From JADJPO01 sp046330955 (lineage in GTDB: Bacteria; Actinomycetota; Actinomycetes; Actinomycetales; Kineosporiaceae), in assembly GCA_046330955.1 (NCBI GenBank), contig JAXLRT010000008.1:124001-188000 (forward strand): a DNA stretch of 64,000 bases, in the 5' to 3' direction. Every line of letters starts with the position of its first letter. Position 1 is the first letter of the stretch. This document shows, one piece after another, positions 42,263 to 50,792 of this stretch. The notes beneath the pieces were generated by a model. It worked only from the letters and a program-made list of their open reading frames with translations. It was not told the DNA's origin and did not search any database. A program made the translations under genes and the position numbers.

Positions 42263-44381
42263 ATGTCCGTGATGGAGGCCTGCTTCGCCGAGTCGGGTGA
42301 CCCCGATGAGGTGGCCTTCTTGCGCGCGGAGTGCGCCCGGTTGCGGGTTCGGGACGGCGAGCTGCGGACGGCGTGTGCTCGCCTGGAACGTCGCGTGAAC
42401 CGGTTGGTCGAGGAGCAGGACTGGGCCACCCGCCGGATCGCCCGCCTCACCGACCGGTGCACCCACCTGGCCGGGCTGGTCCCGGTGACGGACGGCGAGG
42501 CCACCTCGAGCGATGCGGCTGCGGGTGGTCTGGTGGCGGCGTTGGCCGGTGACGGTGGCGCCCGGTTGGCCGCCGCGATCCAGACCGCGGTCGGTGACCT
42601 GGCCGCCCTGTCCGTCCCCGACCCCGACACCGGTGTCGAGTTGGGGTGTCTGGCCGACCTACCCGACCGCACCGTCGCCGACCTCGCCGCCGCCGGCTGC
42701 CGCCTGGCGACCTGGGCGAAACTGGCCGCCACCGTCGCCACCGAAGAACTGGTCACCCGGTGGGAGAACGGCAACGCCGACGAGCACGCCAGCCCCGTCA
42801 ACGCCCAACCGGTCTTCCCCGACCACGACCTCGGCTTCCGGGCGGCGATCGCCGAGACCGCCACCACGTGTGTCATCTCCGAATCCACCCTGACGGCACG
42901 GGTCGACACCCTGCGCGAACTCCCCGCCCGCCTGCCCGGGTTGTGGCACCTGCTGGCCGCGGGTGCGGTCGACATCGACACCGCGCGGCTGGTGCACTCC
43001 AAGACCCGTCACCTGCCCGGGGAGGTCTTGTCCCGCCTGGAATCCCAGATCCTGGTGAAGGTCACCACATTGACCTGGGGTCAACTCGCCGCGTGGCTCG
43101 ACCGCATCGTGGCGAAGGCTGATCCGCGGGAGTTGGCCGAGCAGATCGCCGACAACCTCGAACGCCGCAACGTCTCCTTCCGCACCGCCGGCCCGGGCAC
43201 GGGGCGGATGACGTTGACGGCGTCGGTGGAGGCGATCGAGGCGATCCGGATGGCCCTACTCGGGTATGCCTCCGCCGGCGATGACCCTGACCACCACCGT
43301 CCCGCCGCCGCGGTCCGCGCCGACATCATCACCGACCTGATCACCCGCCCCGGCACCCACACGGCCGCGGCACCCGCCCCCGCCCCAGCCGCCGCTCCCG
43401 CCGCTGGCACAGGAACTGGCACTGGCACCGACCCTGCTTCCGACGTCGGCACCAACACGGGCACTGCTTCTGCCGCAGCTCCCGGCACCGACGCTTGCAC
43501 TGAAACTGGGACTTGCACAGGGACTGGCGACGACCCAGCCCCGACACCGCCGCCCCAGCCTCTGCGGCAACCCCAGGCACCGACACTCGGACCGTCACCA
43601 GCGCCGGCACTGACGATGGAACCGGCCCAGCCCCTGGCTCTGCCCCTGCCTCTGGTGCTGGTGCTGGTGCTGGCGGATCGCAGATCGAACCGGACACCCA
43701 CGCGCGCACCGACGCCCAGCCCGATGCCGATCACGAGGACGAGGGCGGCACCGGTCCCGACATCGATCCCCCCACCGACACAGACGACGCGACCCCCACC
43801 GACCGGCGCTGCACGCCGTCCCCGCCGTTGGGGTCCGAGGCCTTCGCGGCGCTACCCGGCCCCCGGGTCCACGTCACCGTGCCCCTGTCGGCCGTCCTCG
43901 GCGGCGAAGGCATCGGAGAGATCAACGACTACGGACCCCTCACCGCCCAGACGATCCGGGACCTACTGGCCGGACTGCAGCGGATGGGGTCACCGCGACC
44001 TGGCGGTGCCTGATCACCGACGACGACCCCACCTCACCGACCCACGGCACGGTGCTGGGCATCGGCAAGGCACCCCACGCCCTGGTCCGCACCGCCACCG
44101 GACTGCTCCGCGAACTCGTCCAGGCCCGGGAACAGTGCTGCACCTTCCCCGGCTGCCGACGCCGCGCCGTGACCTGCGAAGTCGACCACCGCATCCCCCA
44201 CTCCGACGACGGACCGACGTGCGAGTGCAACCTGCATCCCCTCTGCAAGCACCACCACCGCCTGCGCGAACGCGGGTTCACGCCAACCCTGATCAACCCG
44301 GGTACCGGTATGCCGATCACCCAGTGGGTCACCCCCACCGGACGAACCATCCGAACCGAAACCGAACACCCACCCTTCTGA
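42263..44381 (+). pseudogene. DUF222/HNH endonuclease (13E12-like), copy 2, with two frameshifts
   Basis: The DUF222 domain is intact and in one frame from MSVMEACFAESGD (42263) to about residue 365 (RADIITDLITRPG). In the following Gly/Thr/Pro/Ala linker the phase moves near 43540, and it moves again near 43995, where one base is missing in ATGGGG-TCACCGCGACC compared with copy 1. The HNH domain then lies in a third phase (44052-44381), with CCTFPGC, CEVDHRIPHS and NLHPLCKHHH. The first frame stays open to 44458, so a 731-residue protein can be made, but its C-terminal half is out of phase and lacks HNH. Function if intact: putative SOS-linked nuclease. The linker has GT-rich near-repeats where slippage could occur. 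Confidence 0.82.
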
Positions 44382-44799
44382 AGCGCCGATGCGTTGGGTG
44401 GATGCACTTCTCTTCCGGGCGCGATTCCGCTTCCGTGGTTCCGCTTCCGGCCCCATGAGAGCTACCGGGTCGGGCTTGGCTCCGCTTTCGGGAGTGGCTC
44501 CTTGCGTCGGCGTGACCTCCGGGGTCGTGCGTCACACCTGACTCACTGCCGTCGGTGCCGTGGTGCCGTCGGATCATCCTCGGAGGGCGGTGCATGCCCA
44601 TCGGGTGGCGGCAGACCGCCCCCCCTCAGTGTGATCACGAACGTGGGAGGCGCGGGAAGACCCGCCGCACCTACCTGATCACCGCGAGAGGGCGATTCGC
44701 ACCCGCTCACCGAGGGGAGACAGCCCTCTGATCGTGATCACGGACGCTGGAGAACGCCGGGTCCGACCACACTGAGCGTGAACCCACGCACCGCGCGAC
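44382..44799. other. 418-bp intergenic region with short tandem repeats and palindrome C
   Basis: No convincing gene. It starts with two 14-bp near repeats (TTCCGCTTCCGTGG and TTCCGCTTCCGGCC, 44425-44452). Further on a 65-bp palindrome lies at 44676-44740. Between them GTGATCACGAACG at 44630 hints at a second, weaker palindrome. The region separates the DUF222/HNH copy from idi in convergent orientation. Confidence 0.5.
44676..44740. terminator. 65-bp palindrome C between convergent genes, possible terminator
   Basis: TGATCACCGCGAGAGGGC and GCCCTCTGATCGTGATCA pair at 15 of 18 positions around a 29-nt spacer. It has the same overall length and TGATC ends as palindrome D, and lies in the same type of convergent position. 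Confidence 0.5.
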
Positions 44800-45387
44800 T
44801 CAGCGAAGTGATGCGTCCTCGAGCCACCCGCCGGCGACCATCTGCGGGAACTGCAGCAGCAGCCAGGGGCTCAGCGTGGCATCGGCCGCCTCGACCCGGG
44901 CGGCGAGGGTGGCCAGGTCGGTCCACTGCCAATCCGCCACCTCGTCCGGATCGGGCAGCACCGCGGCACGGGTGGTGGCGACGAAGACCGGGCAGATCTC
45001 GTTCTCCTGCACACCATTCGCCATGGTCGCGGTGTACCGGAAGTCAGGCAGCGCCAGCCGCAGTCCCACCGACTCGATCCCGAGCTCGCTCCGTACCCGG
45101 CGGCGCGCGGCGTCCTCGAAACTCTCGCCGGGCATCGGGTGGCCGCAGCAGGCATTGGTCCAGACCCCGGGCCAAGTCGGCTTGCCGAGTGCTCGCCGCG
45201 TGAGCAGCACGCCACCGGCGTCGTCCAGCAGCCAGCACGAGAAGGCCAGGTGCAGCGGCGTCGCCGTGGTGTGCACCTGCGACTTCAGGCAGGTACCGAT
45301 GCTGCGCCCGCTGTCGTCGACGAGCACCACGTACTCGGCCTCGACGTCCACCCGCTCGTGCGTGCCGGCCGAGCCCTCGCGATTCAT
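44800..45387 (-). CDS. idi: Isopentenyl-diphosphate delta-isomerase (type 1)
   Basis: Interconverts isopentenyl and dimethylallyl diphosphate in isoprenoid synthesis. It has 195 residues with the Nudix-related fold. EYVVLVDDSGRSIG (about 18-31), LHLAFSCWLL (about 45-54), and TNACCGHPMPGESFEDAA (about 77-94) carrying the catalytic Cys (80/81) are canonical, as is NEICPVFV with the catalytic Glu. It stands alone. The downstream side has palindrome C, and the upstream side is the divergent CPBP protease with 113 bp between the starts. Confidence 0.95.
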   Translation of the reverse strand: MNREGSAGTHERVDVEAEYVVLVDDSGRSIGTCLKSQVHTTATPLHLAFSCWLLDDAGGVLLTRRALGKPTWPGVWTNACCGHPMPGESFEDAARRRVRSELGIESVGLRLALPDFRYTATMANGVQENEICPVFVATTRAAVLPDPDEVADWQWTDLATLAARVEAADATLSPWLLLQFPQMVAGGWLEDASLR

Positions 45388-45500
45388 GCCCAGACCCTAG
45401 GTCAGCCGGCCCGGTGGCGGCATCTCGAGTGGTGGATCAGCAACCGCACGTCACCGTGGAAGCACCACCAACCAATTCCATCGTGACAAGGGGGATCACC

Positions 45501-46391
45501 ATGTCGGCATCCGTCAACCCCGCCTTCGGCGCACCATCGATGAGACCCGTTGCCGAGCAGGGGTTTCGTGGCCTCATCCGGCGCCATCCCGTGGCCGCGT
45601 TCCTGGTGTGGTTCTTCGTCGTCGGGCAACTGCTCGCCGTGACGCCCCTGGTGCTGGACGCCCGTGGCACCACGGTGCCCCACCAGCCGTTCATCGTGGC
45701 GGCCACCCTGATCGGGCTGTTGCTGCCCGCGCTGGTGATCACCGCGGTGACCGACGGGCGGGACGGCGTCCGGCGGCTGATGGATTCGGCACTGCGGTTC
45801 CGCGCCGGCCTGGGGTGGTACCTGCTCGCCGTGGTCGCCATCCCGCTCGGCGCATTCCTGGTCACCATGTTGTTCACCGGGCTCCCGACCGCCACCTCGG
45901 CGGACGCGATCACCGATGCCCTGGTCGCGGGGCTGCTGTGGCAGTTCGTGCTGACCTTCCTGCCCAACAACTGGTGGGAGGAGGTTGCCTGGATGGGCTT
46001 CGTCCAGACCCGGCTCGAGGAACGCCACCGGGTCTGGGCGGCCGCGGCGATCACCGGGGTGCTGTTCGCGCTGCAGCACATCACCCTGGTGGTGGGCAGC
46101 GGCCCGGTCGGCGCGGTGGTACTGATGGGCGTGCTGATCTTGCTGGCGATCCCGTTCCGGTTCCTGATCGGGTGGGTGTTCCACCGCACGGGCAGCCTGT
46201 TCGTCGTGGGGCTGGTCCACGCCATGGGTAACGCCGCCACCGGCGGCAGCGGATTCGGCGAGGGAATGCTGCCGCGGCTGTACCCGGGCCGCGACGGCGT
46301 CCCCTTCATGGCCCACCTGATCACCTTCGCGGTGCTGGGGCTGATCGTGGTGATCGCCACCCGGGGCCGACTGGGCACGTCCCGAGACTGA
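45501..46391 (+). CDS. CPBP-family intramembrane glutamic protease (CAAX protease type)
   Basis: A 296-residue membrane protein with about eight helices. The ATG at 45501 has a strong ribosome site (AAGGGGG). The CPBP/Abi motif 1 Glu-Glu pair is at about 160-161 (NNWWEEVAWMGFVQTRLEERH) and motif 2 is FALQHI (about 190). HAMGNAATGGS (about 239) is motif 3. These proteases process prenylated or other membrane substrates or give bacteriocin immunity. No RiPP genes are nearby, so the substrate is unknown. The gene ends with three 14-bp tandem repeats in the spacer to the next gene. Confidence 0.88.
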   Translation: MSASVNPAFGAPSMRPVAEQGFRGLIRRHPVAAFLVWFFVVGQLLAVTPLVLDARGTTVPHQPFIVAATLIGLLLPALVITAVTDGRDGVRRLMDSALRFRAGLGWYLLAVVAIPLGAFLVTMLFTGLPTATSADAITDALVAGLLWQFVLTFLPNNWWEEVAWMGFVQTRLEERHRVWAAAAITGVLFALQHITLVVGSGPVGAVVLMGVLILLAIPFRFLIGWVFHRTGSLFVVGLVHAMGNAATGGSGFGEGMLPRLYPGRDGVPFMAHLITFAVLGLIVVIATRGRLGTSRD

Positions 46392-46428
46392 CCCGGTGAG
46401 AGTGCCCCTCTCTCGGTTCGGGGTGTCG

Positions 46429-46470
46429 GCTGCGGTGGTTCCGCTGCGGTGGTTCCGCTGCGGTGGTATC
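46429..46470 (+). repeat. Three tandem 14-bp repeats
   Basis: GCTGCGGTGGTTCC occurs twice exactly (46429-46442, 46443-46456) and a third time with two changes at the end (46457-46470). Located 38 bp after the CPBP stop. The GGTTCCGCT core recurs in the 14-bp repeats at 44425-44452. No function is evident. Confidence 0.85.
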
Positions 46471-46577
46471 AGCTGCCGCGGCCAGGGGCTCTTGTCGGTA
46501 TCCCGCCCGAGGCCGGTGCCGGATCCCGTCCACCACGGGGATCGAGCGCAACGGCCCTCGTCGAGGAGGTGGCGGCA

Positions 46578-47642
46578 ATGCAGCGATCACGCCTGTACCG
46601 ACGGAGCGCCGCAGTGGTGCTCCTGCTGACGCTCGCCGGATGCGGGGCCGACCCGGTCCAGGTGGAGCCGGCGGCCCTCGCCTCGGACGACGTGGCAGCC
46701 TCCACCGCGCCTCGAGGCGGCAGCGCCGGCCCCGACGGTCAGGCCTCGCCGGAAGCCGGTTCCGATTCCGGTTCCGGCAACGGGGATTCCGGAGGTGGAG
46801 CGGGCGGTCAGGGCGGAGCGGCGGGTCAAGGCGGCGCAGGTGGCCAGGGATCAGGTGGCCAGGGCAGCGCACCCGGAGGCGCCGAGCCGGGGGGCGCGGT
46901 CGAGCCCCCACCCGAGGGCAGCGGGCCGGAGGCACCCCAACCGACGCGGGCAGGCGAACCGGTGCTGTCGCTGCCGTCGCTGCCGATGGGTGGCGACTCG
47001 TCGGACGGCTCGGACGGGCCACTGCAGTGCGTCCAGGTGTCGTGGCTGAGTTCGACGGTGCCGCCGCCGGGGGTGCGCGTGACGGTCATCGGGCACTCGT
47101 TCTCGCCCGCCGGTTCCTTCAGCGTGGGCGGGTCCGCCTGTGCGGGTCGGTCTCCGTTGTGCCTGAACGGTTTCGCCTTCACCGCCATCGCGATCGACAA
47201 CGGGGACAAGAGTTGTTTCGTGCCGGTGCGGGCCACGGGCAGCGGCGACCCCGGTAGCTCGGTGACGTTGAGCCTGTCCGGTGAGATGCGTTGCCCGCAG
47301 AGCCAACTCGCCGCCTGCCGGACGTTCGAGAAGGCGGTGGGCAACACCCCGTCCCAGGTCTCGCTGAGCGTTCCCTTCCCGCCGGAGACGCCGTCGCCCG
47401 AACCGACCACGTCCCCGACGAGCGCACCGAAACCGACTGCGGTGAAACCGACCCCGACGAAGTCGTCGGCGGCAGCGAGCAGCTCGGTGGACAAGCCCCC
47501 GCCCCCCGCCGCGAGCAGCCCGTCGTCGGCCGGCGAGTCCTCGGCCAGCAAGTCCGCGGCCGGCAAGTCCGCTGGCGGCGAGTCCGCGGGTGGCGGCGCG
47601 GCGTCGTCCGACAGTTCGCCCGGCGCGTCGGCCGCAGGCTGA
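46578..47642 (+). CDS. Secreted low-complexity lipoprotein
   Basis: A 354-residue lipoprotein from the ATG at 46578 (GGAGG ribosome site). The signal peptide ends in the lipobox LTLAGC (Cys about 22). A Gly/Ser/Gln/Pro-rich segment follows to about 150. A compact domain, about 148-300, has four or more cysteines (LQCVQVSW, SACAGRSPLCLNG, KSCFVPV, MRCPQSQLAACRTF) and looks like an Ig-like beta-sandwich. The last 65 residues are Ser/Ala/Gly/Lys repeats. Presumably surface-exposed. No specific family is recognised. It is followed by a membrane-protein gene ten bases after its stop, so the two are likely co-expressed. Confidence 0.78.
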   Translation: MQRSRLYRRSAAVVLLLTLAGCGADPVQVEPAALASDDVAASTAPRGGSAGPDGQASPEAGSDSGSGNGDSGGGAGGQGGAAGQGGAGGQGSGGQGSAPGGAEPGGAVEPPPEGSGPEAPQPTRAGEPVLSLPSLPMGGDSSDGSDGPLQCVQVSWLSSTVPPPGVRVTVIGHSFSPAGSFSVGGSACAGRSPLCLNGFAFTAIAIDNGDKSCFVPVRATGSGDPGSSVTLSLSGEMRCPQSQLAACRTFEKAVGNTPSQVSLSVPFPPETPSPEPTTSPTSAPKPTAVKPTPTKSSAAASSSVDKPPPPAASSPSSAGESSASKSAAGKSAGGESAGGGAASSDSSPGASAAG

Positions 47643-47652
47643 CCGGCCACCG

Positions 47653-48546
47653 ATGAGTGACGCGGCGGCCGAGACGGGCCGGGTGCACCAGCTGATCACC
47701 ACGGCCACGGCCCTGATCGCGCCGACCACGCTGTTCACCGCGTTGTTGTTCTACTTCGGTTACGCCTTCACCAAGGCGCAGTACGCCTACTTCGGGCTGG
47801 ACGTCGCCACCATCGGGCTCAGCACGCAGGACTACGTGATGCGCAGCCCCACGCCACTGGTGCTGCCGGCGCTGATCCTGGCGCTGACCGCGGCGGCGGT
47901 GATGGCGGGCCAGGCGGCGGCCCTGCGCCGGATCGACGTCGACCCGGTCGCTGCCGCGGCCGGCCGCTGGCGTACCGGCTCGCGGGTGCTCCTGCTCGGC
48001 GGGGTGGCCGCGATGAGTCTGGGCACGGTGCTGCTGGCGGTGTTCGCCCTCGGCGCGCTGCGGGACTGGGCGCTGCTGCCGCTGATCACCGCCGGGCTGT
48101 ACGCCGCGGGCGCCACCGCCTCGCTGGTCGGGCTGCGGTTCGAGACCCGGTTGGGCCGGCGTCCGCCGTCGGGGCCGACCACGGTGCTGCCGCTGTACGT
48201 CGTCCTGATCGGCGGGGTGTTCTGGGCGGCGGCCACCCTGGCGCCGTCCATCGGCCGTGGCGAGGCGCGGACGACGGCGCGTCACCTCGATCAGTTGCCC
48301 GCCGTCATCGTCGACACCCGCGAGAAGCTGTACCTGCGCTCGCCCGGCATCGTCGAGAGCCGGCTCGACCCGGCCAAGGATCAGACCTTCCATTACCGCT
48401 ACCGTCGGCTGCGCCTGCTGATCCAGGGCGACAACCTGATGTTCCTGGTGCCGGACACGTGGAGTGCCAGCAACTCCACCCTGGTGCTGCCGATCGACGA
48501 CGGCTCGGTGCGGGTGCAGTTCCAATTCCAGAACGACCCGCCGTGA
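47653..48546 (+). CDS. Hypothetical membrane protein
   Basis: A 297-residue protein with five predicted membrane helices (first about 18-39, TALIAPTTLFTALLFYFGYAF; later near 74, 110, 140 and 185) and a C-terminal soluble domain (about 205-297) with VDTREKLYLRSPGIVESRL and RYRRLRLLIQGDNLMFLVPD. The front region FTKAQYAYFGLDVATIGLSTQDY resembles other actinobacterial membrane proteins of unknown function. It follows the lipoprotein gene closely. Its stop is followed by a weak hairpin (48546-48579) before the convergent cupin gene. Confidence 0.72.
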   Translation: MSDAAAETGRVHQLITTATALIAPTTLFTALLFYFGYAFTKAQYAYFGLDVATIGLSTQDYVMRSPTPLVLPALILALTAAAVMAGQAAALRRIDVDPVAAAAGRWRTGSRVLLLGGVAAMSLGTVLLAVFALGALRDWALLPLITAGLYAAGATASLVGLRFETRLGRRPPSGPTTVLPLYVVLIGGVFWAAATLAPSIGRGEARTTARHLDQLPAVIVDTREKLYLRSPGIVESRLDPAKDQTFHYRYRRLRLLIQGDNLMFLVPDTWSASNSTLVLPIDDGSVRVQFQFQNDPP

Positions 48547-48579
48547 CGTCGGCCGCTCGTCGGCCGGCCGCTCCGACGT
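48546..48579. terminator. Weak GC-rich hairpin between convergent genes
   Basis: ACGTCGG (48546-48552) and CCGACGT (48573-48579) form a 7-bp outer stem with GC-rich internal pairing, between the stops of the membrane-protein gene and the cupin gene. No T-tract. Confidence 0.35.
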
Positions 48580-48596
48580 GGTGCACCGGGCGTGAT

Positions 48597-49109
48597 TCAG
48601 AGCCAGATGTTGTCGTGGGCGGCGTAGAAGGCCTGCCGCTCGTCGTCCGTCATGGTCAGTCCCTCGCCGACCCGTGCCAGGGTCTCGAAGTAGCCCTCGC
48701 GCGGGGCGCCGGGGGCGAACAGGATGAGCATCGAGGCCGGCTCGTCCGGCACGCTGCGAAAGCCGTGGACGCCGCCCGGCGGCACGAACAGGAAGTCGCC
48801 GGCACCGGCATCTATCCAGTCGGCGCCGTCGAACAACCGCACCGTCCCGTCGAGCACGAAGAACGACTCCGACATGGTGCGGTGAAAGTGCGGGTCCGGG
48901 CCGCTGACGCCGGTGCCGAACGTCCAGCGGTACAGGCCGAACTGGTTGTCGGTCAGCACGTTCGTGGCGAGGTAGCCGACCGTTCCTCCCTGGCGATAGG
49001 TCAACTCCGGCGGGGTGTCGGCCCGGCGCAACACGGCCGACACCTCGCCGGTCTCGCCGTGGTAGGTGGCGGGCGGATAGGACGCGTGACGCGGGTCAGG
49101 ACTGCTCAT
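48597..49109 (-). CDS. Cupin-domain protein
   Basis: A 170-residue single-domain cupin. Motif 1 is PDPHFHRTMSESFFVLDG (about 71-88), with two His and one Glu as metal ligands, and motif 2 is GDFLFVPPGGVHGFRS (about 104-119). The start is the ATG at 49109 (MSSPDPRHASYPPATYHG). Such proteins include oxygenases, isomerases and sensors, and nothing shows the substrate. A 155-bp gap separates it from the divergent HAD gene. Confidence 0.88.
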   Translation of the reverse strand: MSSPDPRHASYPPATYHGETGEVSAVLRRADTPPELTYRQGGTVGYLATNVLTDNQFGLYRWTFGTGVSGPDPHFHRTMSESFFVLDGTVRLFDGADWIDAGAGDFLFVPPGGVHGFRSVPDEPASMLILFAPGAPREGYFETLARVGEGLTMTDDERQAFYAAHDNIWL

Positions 49110-49264
49110 GTCGCCTCCCGGAGGGCTGTGAACCTGGTGCCGGGCACCGTCTCACGCCATCGGCGGGGCCGCCTGCCGGCCGTATCAACCGGGCTTGGTC
49201 GGCTCTCCTGTCATCACGCGCACCCCGGCGTCCAGAGCAAGGGCATCCAGAGCGAGGCGACGAC

Positions 49265-50023
49265 ATGCAGCGAGCAGTGTTCTTCGACATCGGCGACACC
49301 CTGGGGTCGGTCCGGATCGTCGGCGACGGGATCGAGATCGACCCCTACCCCGGGGTGGTCCCGGCCCTGCGCGCGCTGCACGACGGCGGCGTCCGCCTGG
49401 GCATCCTGTCGAATCGGGGCTCGATCCCGGCGGCCACGGTGCGCGCGGCACTCGACCGCATCGGCGCGCTGGAGTCGCTCGACCCCGACCTGATCGTGTT
49501 CGGGCGCAAGGACTCCGCGGCCATCTTCGGTCAGGCGGCCGAGCTCGTCACCGCCCCGCGCACGGTGGTCTTCGTCGGTGAGAACGCCGCGGAACGCGCG
49601 TTCGCTCGCAGCGCCGGGCTCGGCAGCTGCACCTCACCGCTGCTGGCACCGCACCTGGTGCTCGGGCTCGGCCCCGCACCGCGGTACGTGCGCATCACGG
49701 TGCCGCCCTCGCTGTCACCCCCGGCGGGGCCACAACAGGACGCCTGGCGCGCCGTCCTGCGCGAACTGCTCGCCGTGCCGCTGCTCGACGGCCCGCCCCA
49801 CGATCCGCCGACGGTGTACGCGATCACGGACGACGCCGGCGCCGACCGCCTGGACGCGCGGGGATTCTGGGTCGATCGCCTCGGCGCCGCCGGCGATCCG
49901 GACGCGACCGAGCTGGTGCTGCTCGCACCGCCCCCGGACGACGATGCGCTGCCTGCGGTGCCGAACGGGCACGTGCTGGCCTCGACGGGCGAGGGTCGGT
50001 ACGTCGCCGAGGCTCTGGTCTGA
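49265..50023 (+). CDS. HAD-superfamily hydrolase with variant active-site motif
   Basis: A 252-residue HAD-fold protein. The start ATG at 49265 has ribosome site GAGGCGA. Motif I reads FFDIGDTLG (Asp8, with Asp11 instead of the usual Asp10), a variant known from HDHD3-like HAD proteins. Motif II is LGILSNRG (about 40-47), and VVFVGENAAERAFARSAGL gives motif III/IV-like spacing. The C-terminal 110 residues (VRITVPPSLSPPAGPQQDAW...) form an extra domain not found in small HAD phosphatases. Substrate unknown. Adjacent genes give no hint. Confidence 0.82.
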   Translation: MQRAVFFDIGDTLGSVRIVGDGIEIDPYPGVVPALRALHDGGVRLGILSNRGSIPAATVRAALDRIGALESLDPDLIVFGRKDSAAIFGQAAELVTAPRTVVFVGENAAERAFARSAGLGSCTSPLLAPHLVLGLGPAPRYVRITVPPSLSPPAGPQQDAWRAVLRELLAVPLLDGPPHDPPTVYAITDDAGADRLDARGFWVDRLGAAGDPDATELVLLAPPPDDDALPAVPNGHVLASTGEGRYVAEALV

Positions 50024-50053
50024 TCGTTCGCGGTCTGGGCAGCGCGCGACGGG

Positions 50054-50785
50054 TTATTCCGAGGCGAGCAGCCGCAAGGTGCGCAGCCGCATCCCGGCGT
50101 ACACCGTGCTCGCCGTGGTGAGCACCACGAGGGCGACCAGACCCGCCGTGGTGCCCACGGCGGCGTCCACGCCGAGGCGATCGGCATCGCCGGTACCCAG
50201 CACCCACTGGGCCAGCGCCAGCGACCACTGGCGCACCGACAGCGCCTGCGCCCCGGGGATCAGGTTGGCGATCGTGGTCTCCCAGACCACGGCGTAGAGC
50301 AGCCCGACGATCACCGCGTGACGGGTGAGGATGGCGAGCATCAGGAACAGCGCGCAGTAGCAGAGCACCGCCACCGTGGCGCCCAGCGCGAGCGGTGGCG
50401 CCAGCTGCCCCGGGTGTTCGGCGAGCGCCACGGCCGCCACCACCACCGGGACGACGCCCAGCACCAGGGCGCTGAGGACGGCCACGACCAGTTTGGAGCC
50501 CACGATGGTGAACCGGCTGATCGGTTTGGACAGCAGGTAGATGATCGCGCCGTCGTCGATCTCCGGCCCGATGGAGCCGGTGCCGGCGAGCAGCGCGATC
50601 AGCGGCACCAGGGTGCTCAGGCCCAGGCCCGAGGCGATGGTCCAGGCGAGCCGGTCGTCCGTCCCGGTGAGCACGCGCACCAGCACCGCCAGCACCACGA
50701 GCACCGCGGACAGGCCGAGCAGCAACCAGAACCGCTTGTGGCCCAACAGGGTTCGGGCCGTGAGCCGCATGACGGTGGGGTTCAT
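50054..50785 (-). CDS. ABC-2 type transporter permease (second)
   Basis: A 243-residue permease with six helices, start ATG at 50785. GLSTLVPLIALLAGTGSIGPEIDDGAIIYLLSKPISRFTIVGSKL (about 53-97) is the ABC-2 family landmark region. It is the last of four genes, seven bases after the stop of its cognate ATPase gene. ABC-2 exporters move antibiotics, lipids or polysaccharides out of the cell. The cargo here is unknown. Confidence 0.88.
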   Translation of the reverse strand: MNPTVMRLTARTLLGHKRFWLLLGLSAVLVVLAVLVRVLTGTDDRLAWTIASGLGLSTLVPLIALLAGTGSIGPEIDDGAIIYLLSKPISRFTIVGSKLVVAVLSALVLGVVPVVVAAVALAEHPGQLAPPLALGATVAVLCYCALFLMLAILTRHAVIVGLLYAVVWETTIANLIPGAQALSVRQWSLALAQWVLGTGDADRLGVDAAVGTTAGLVALVVLTTASTVYAGMRLRTLRLLASE

Positions 50786-50792
50786 CGCTGCC

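Noticed and set aside
43380..43700. GT-rich repeats in DUF222/HNH copy 2 considered as a mobile-element end
   Set aside because: They correspond to the polar linker that is also present, in different sequence, in copy 1.
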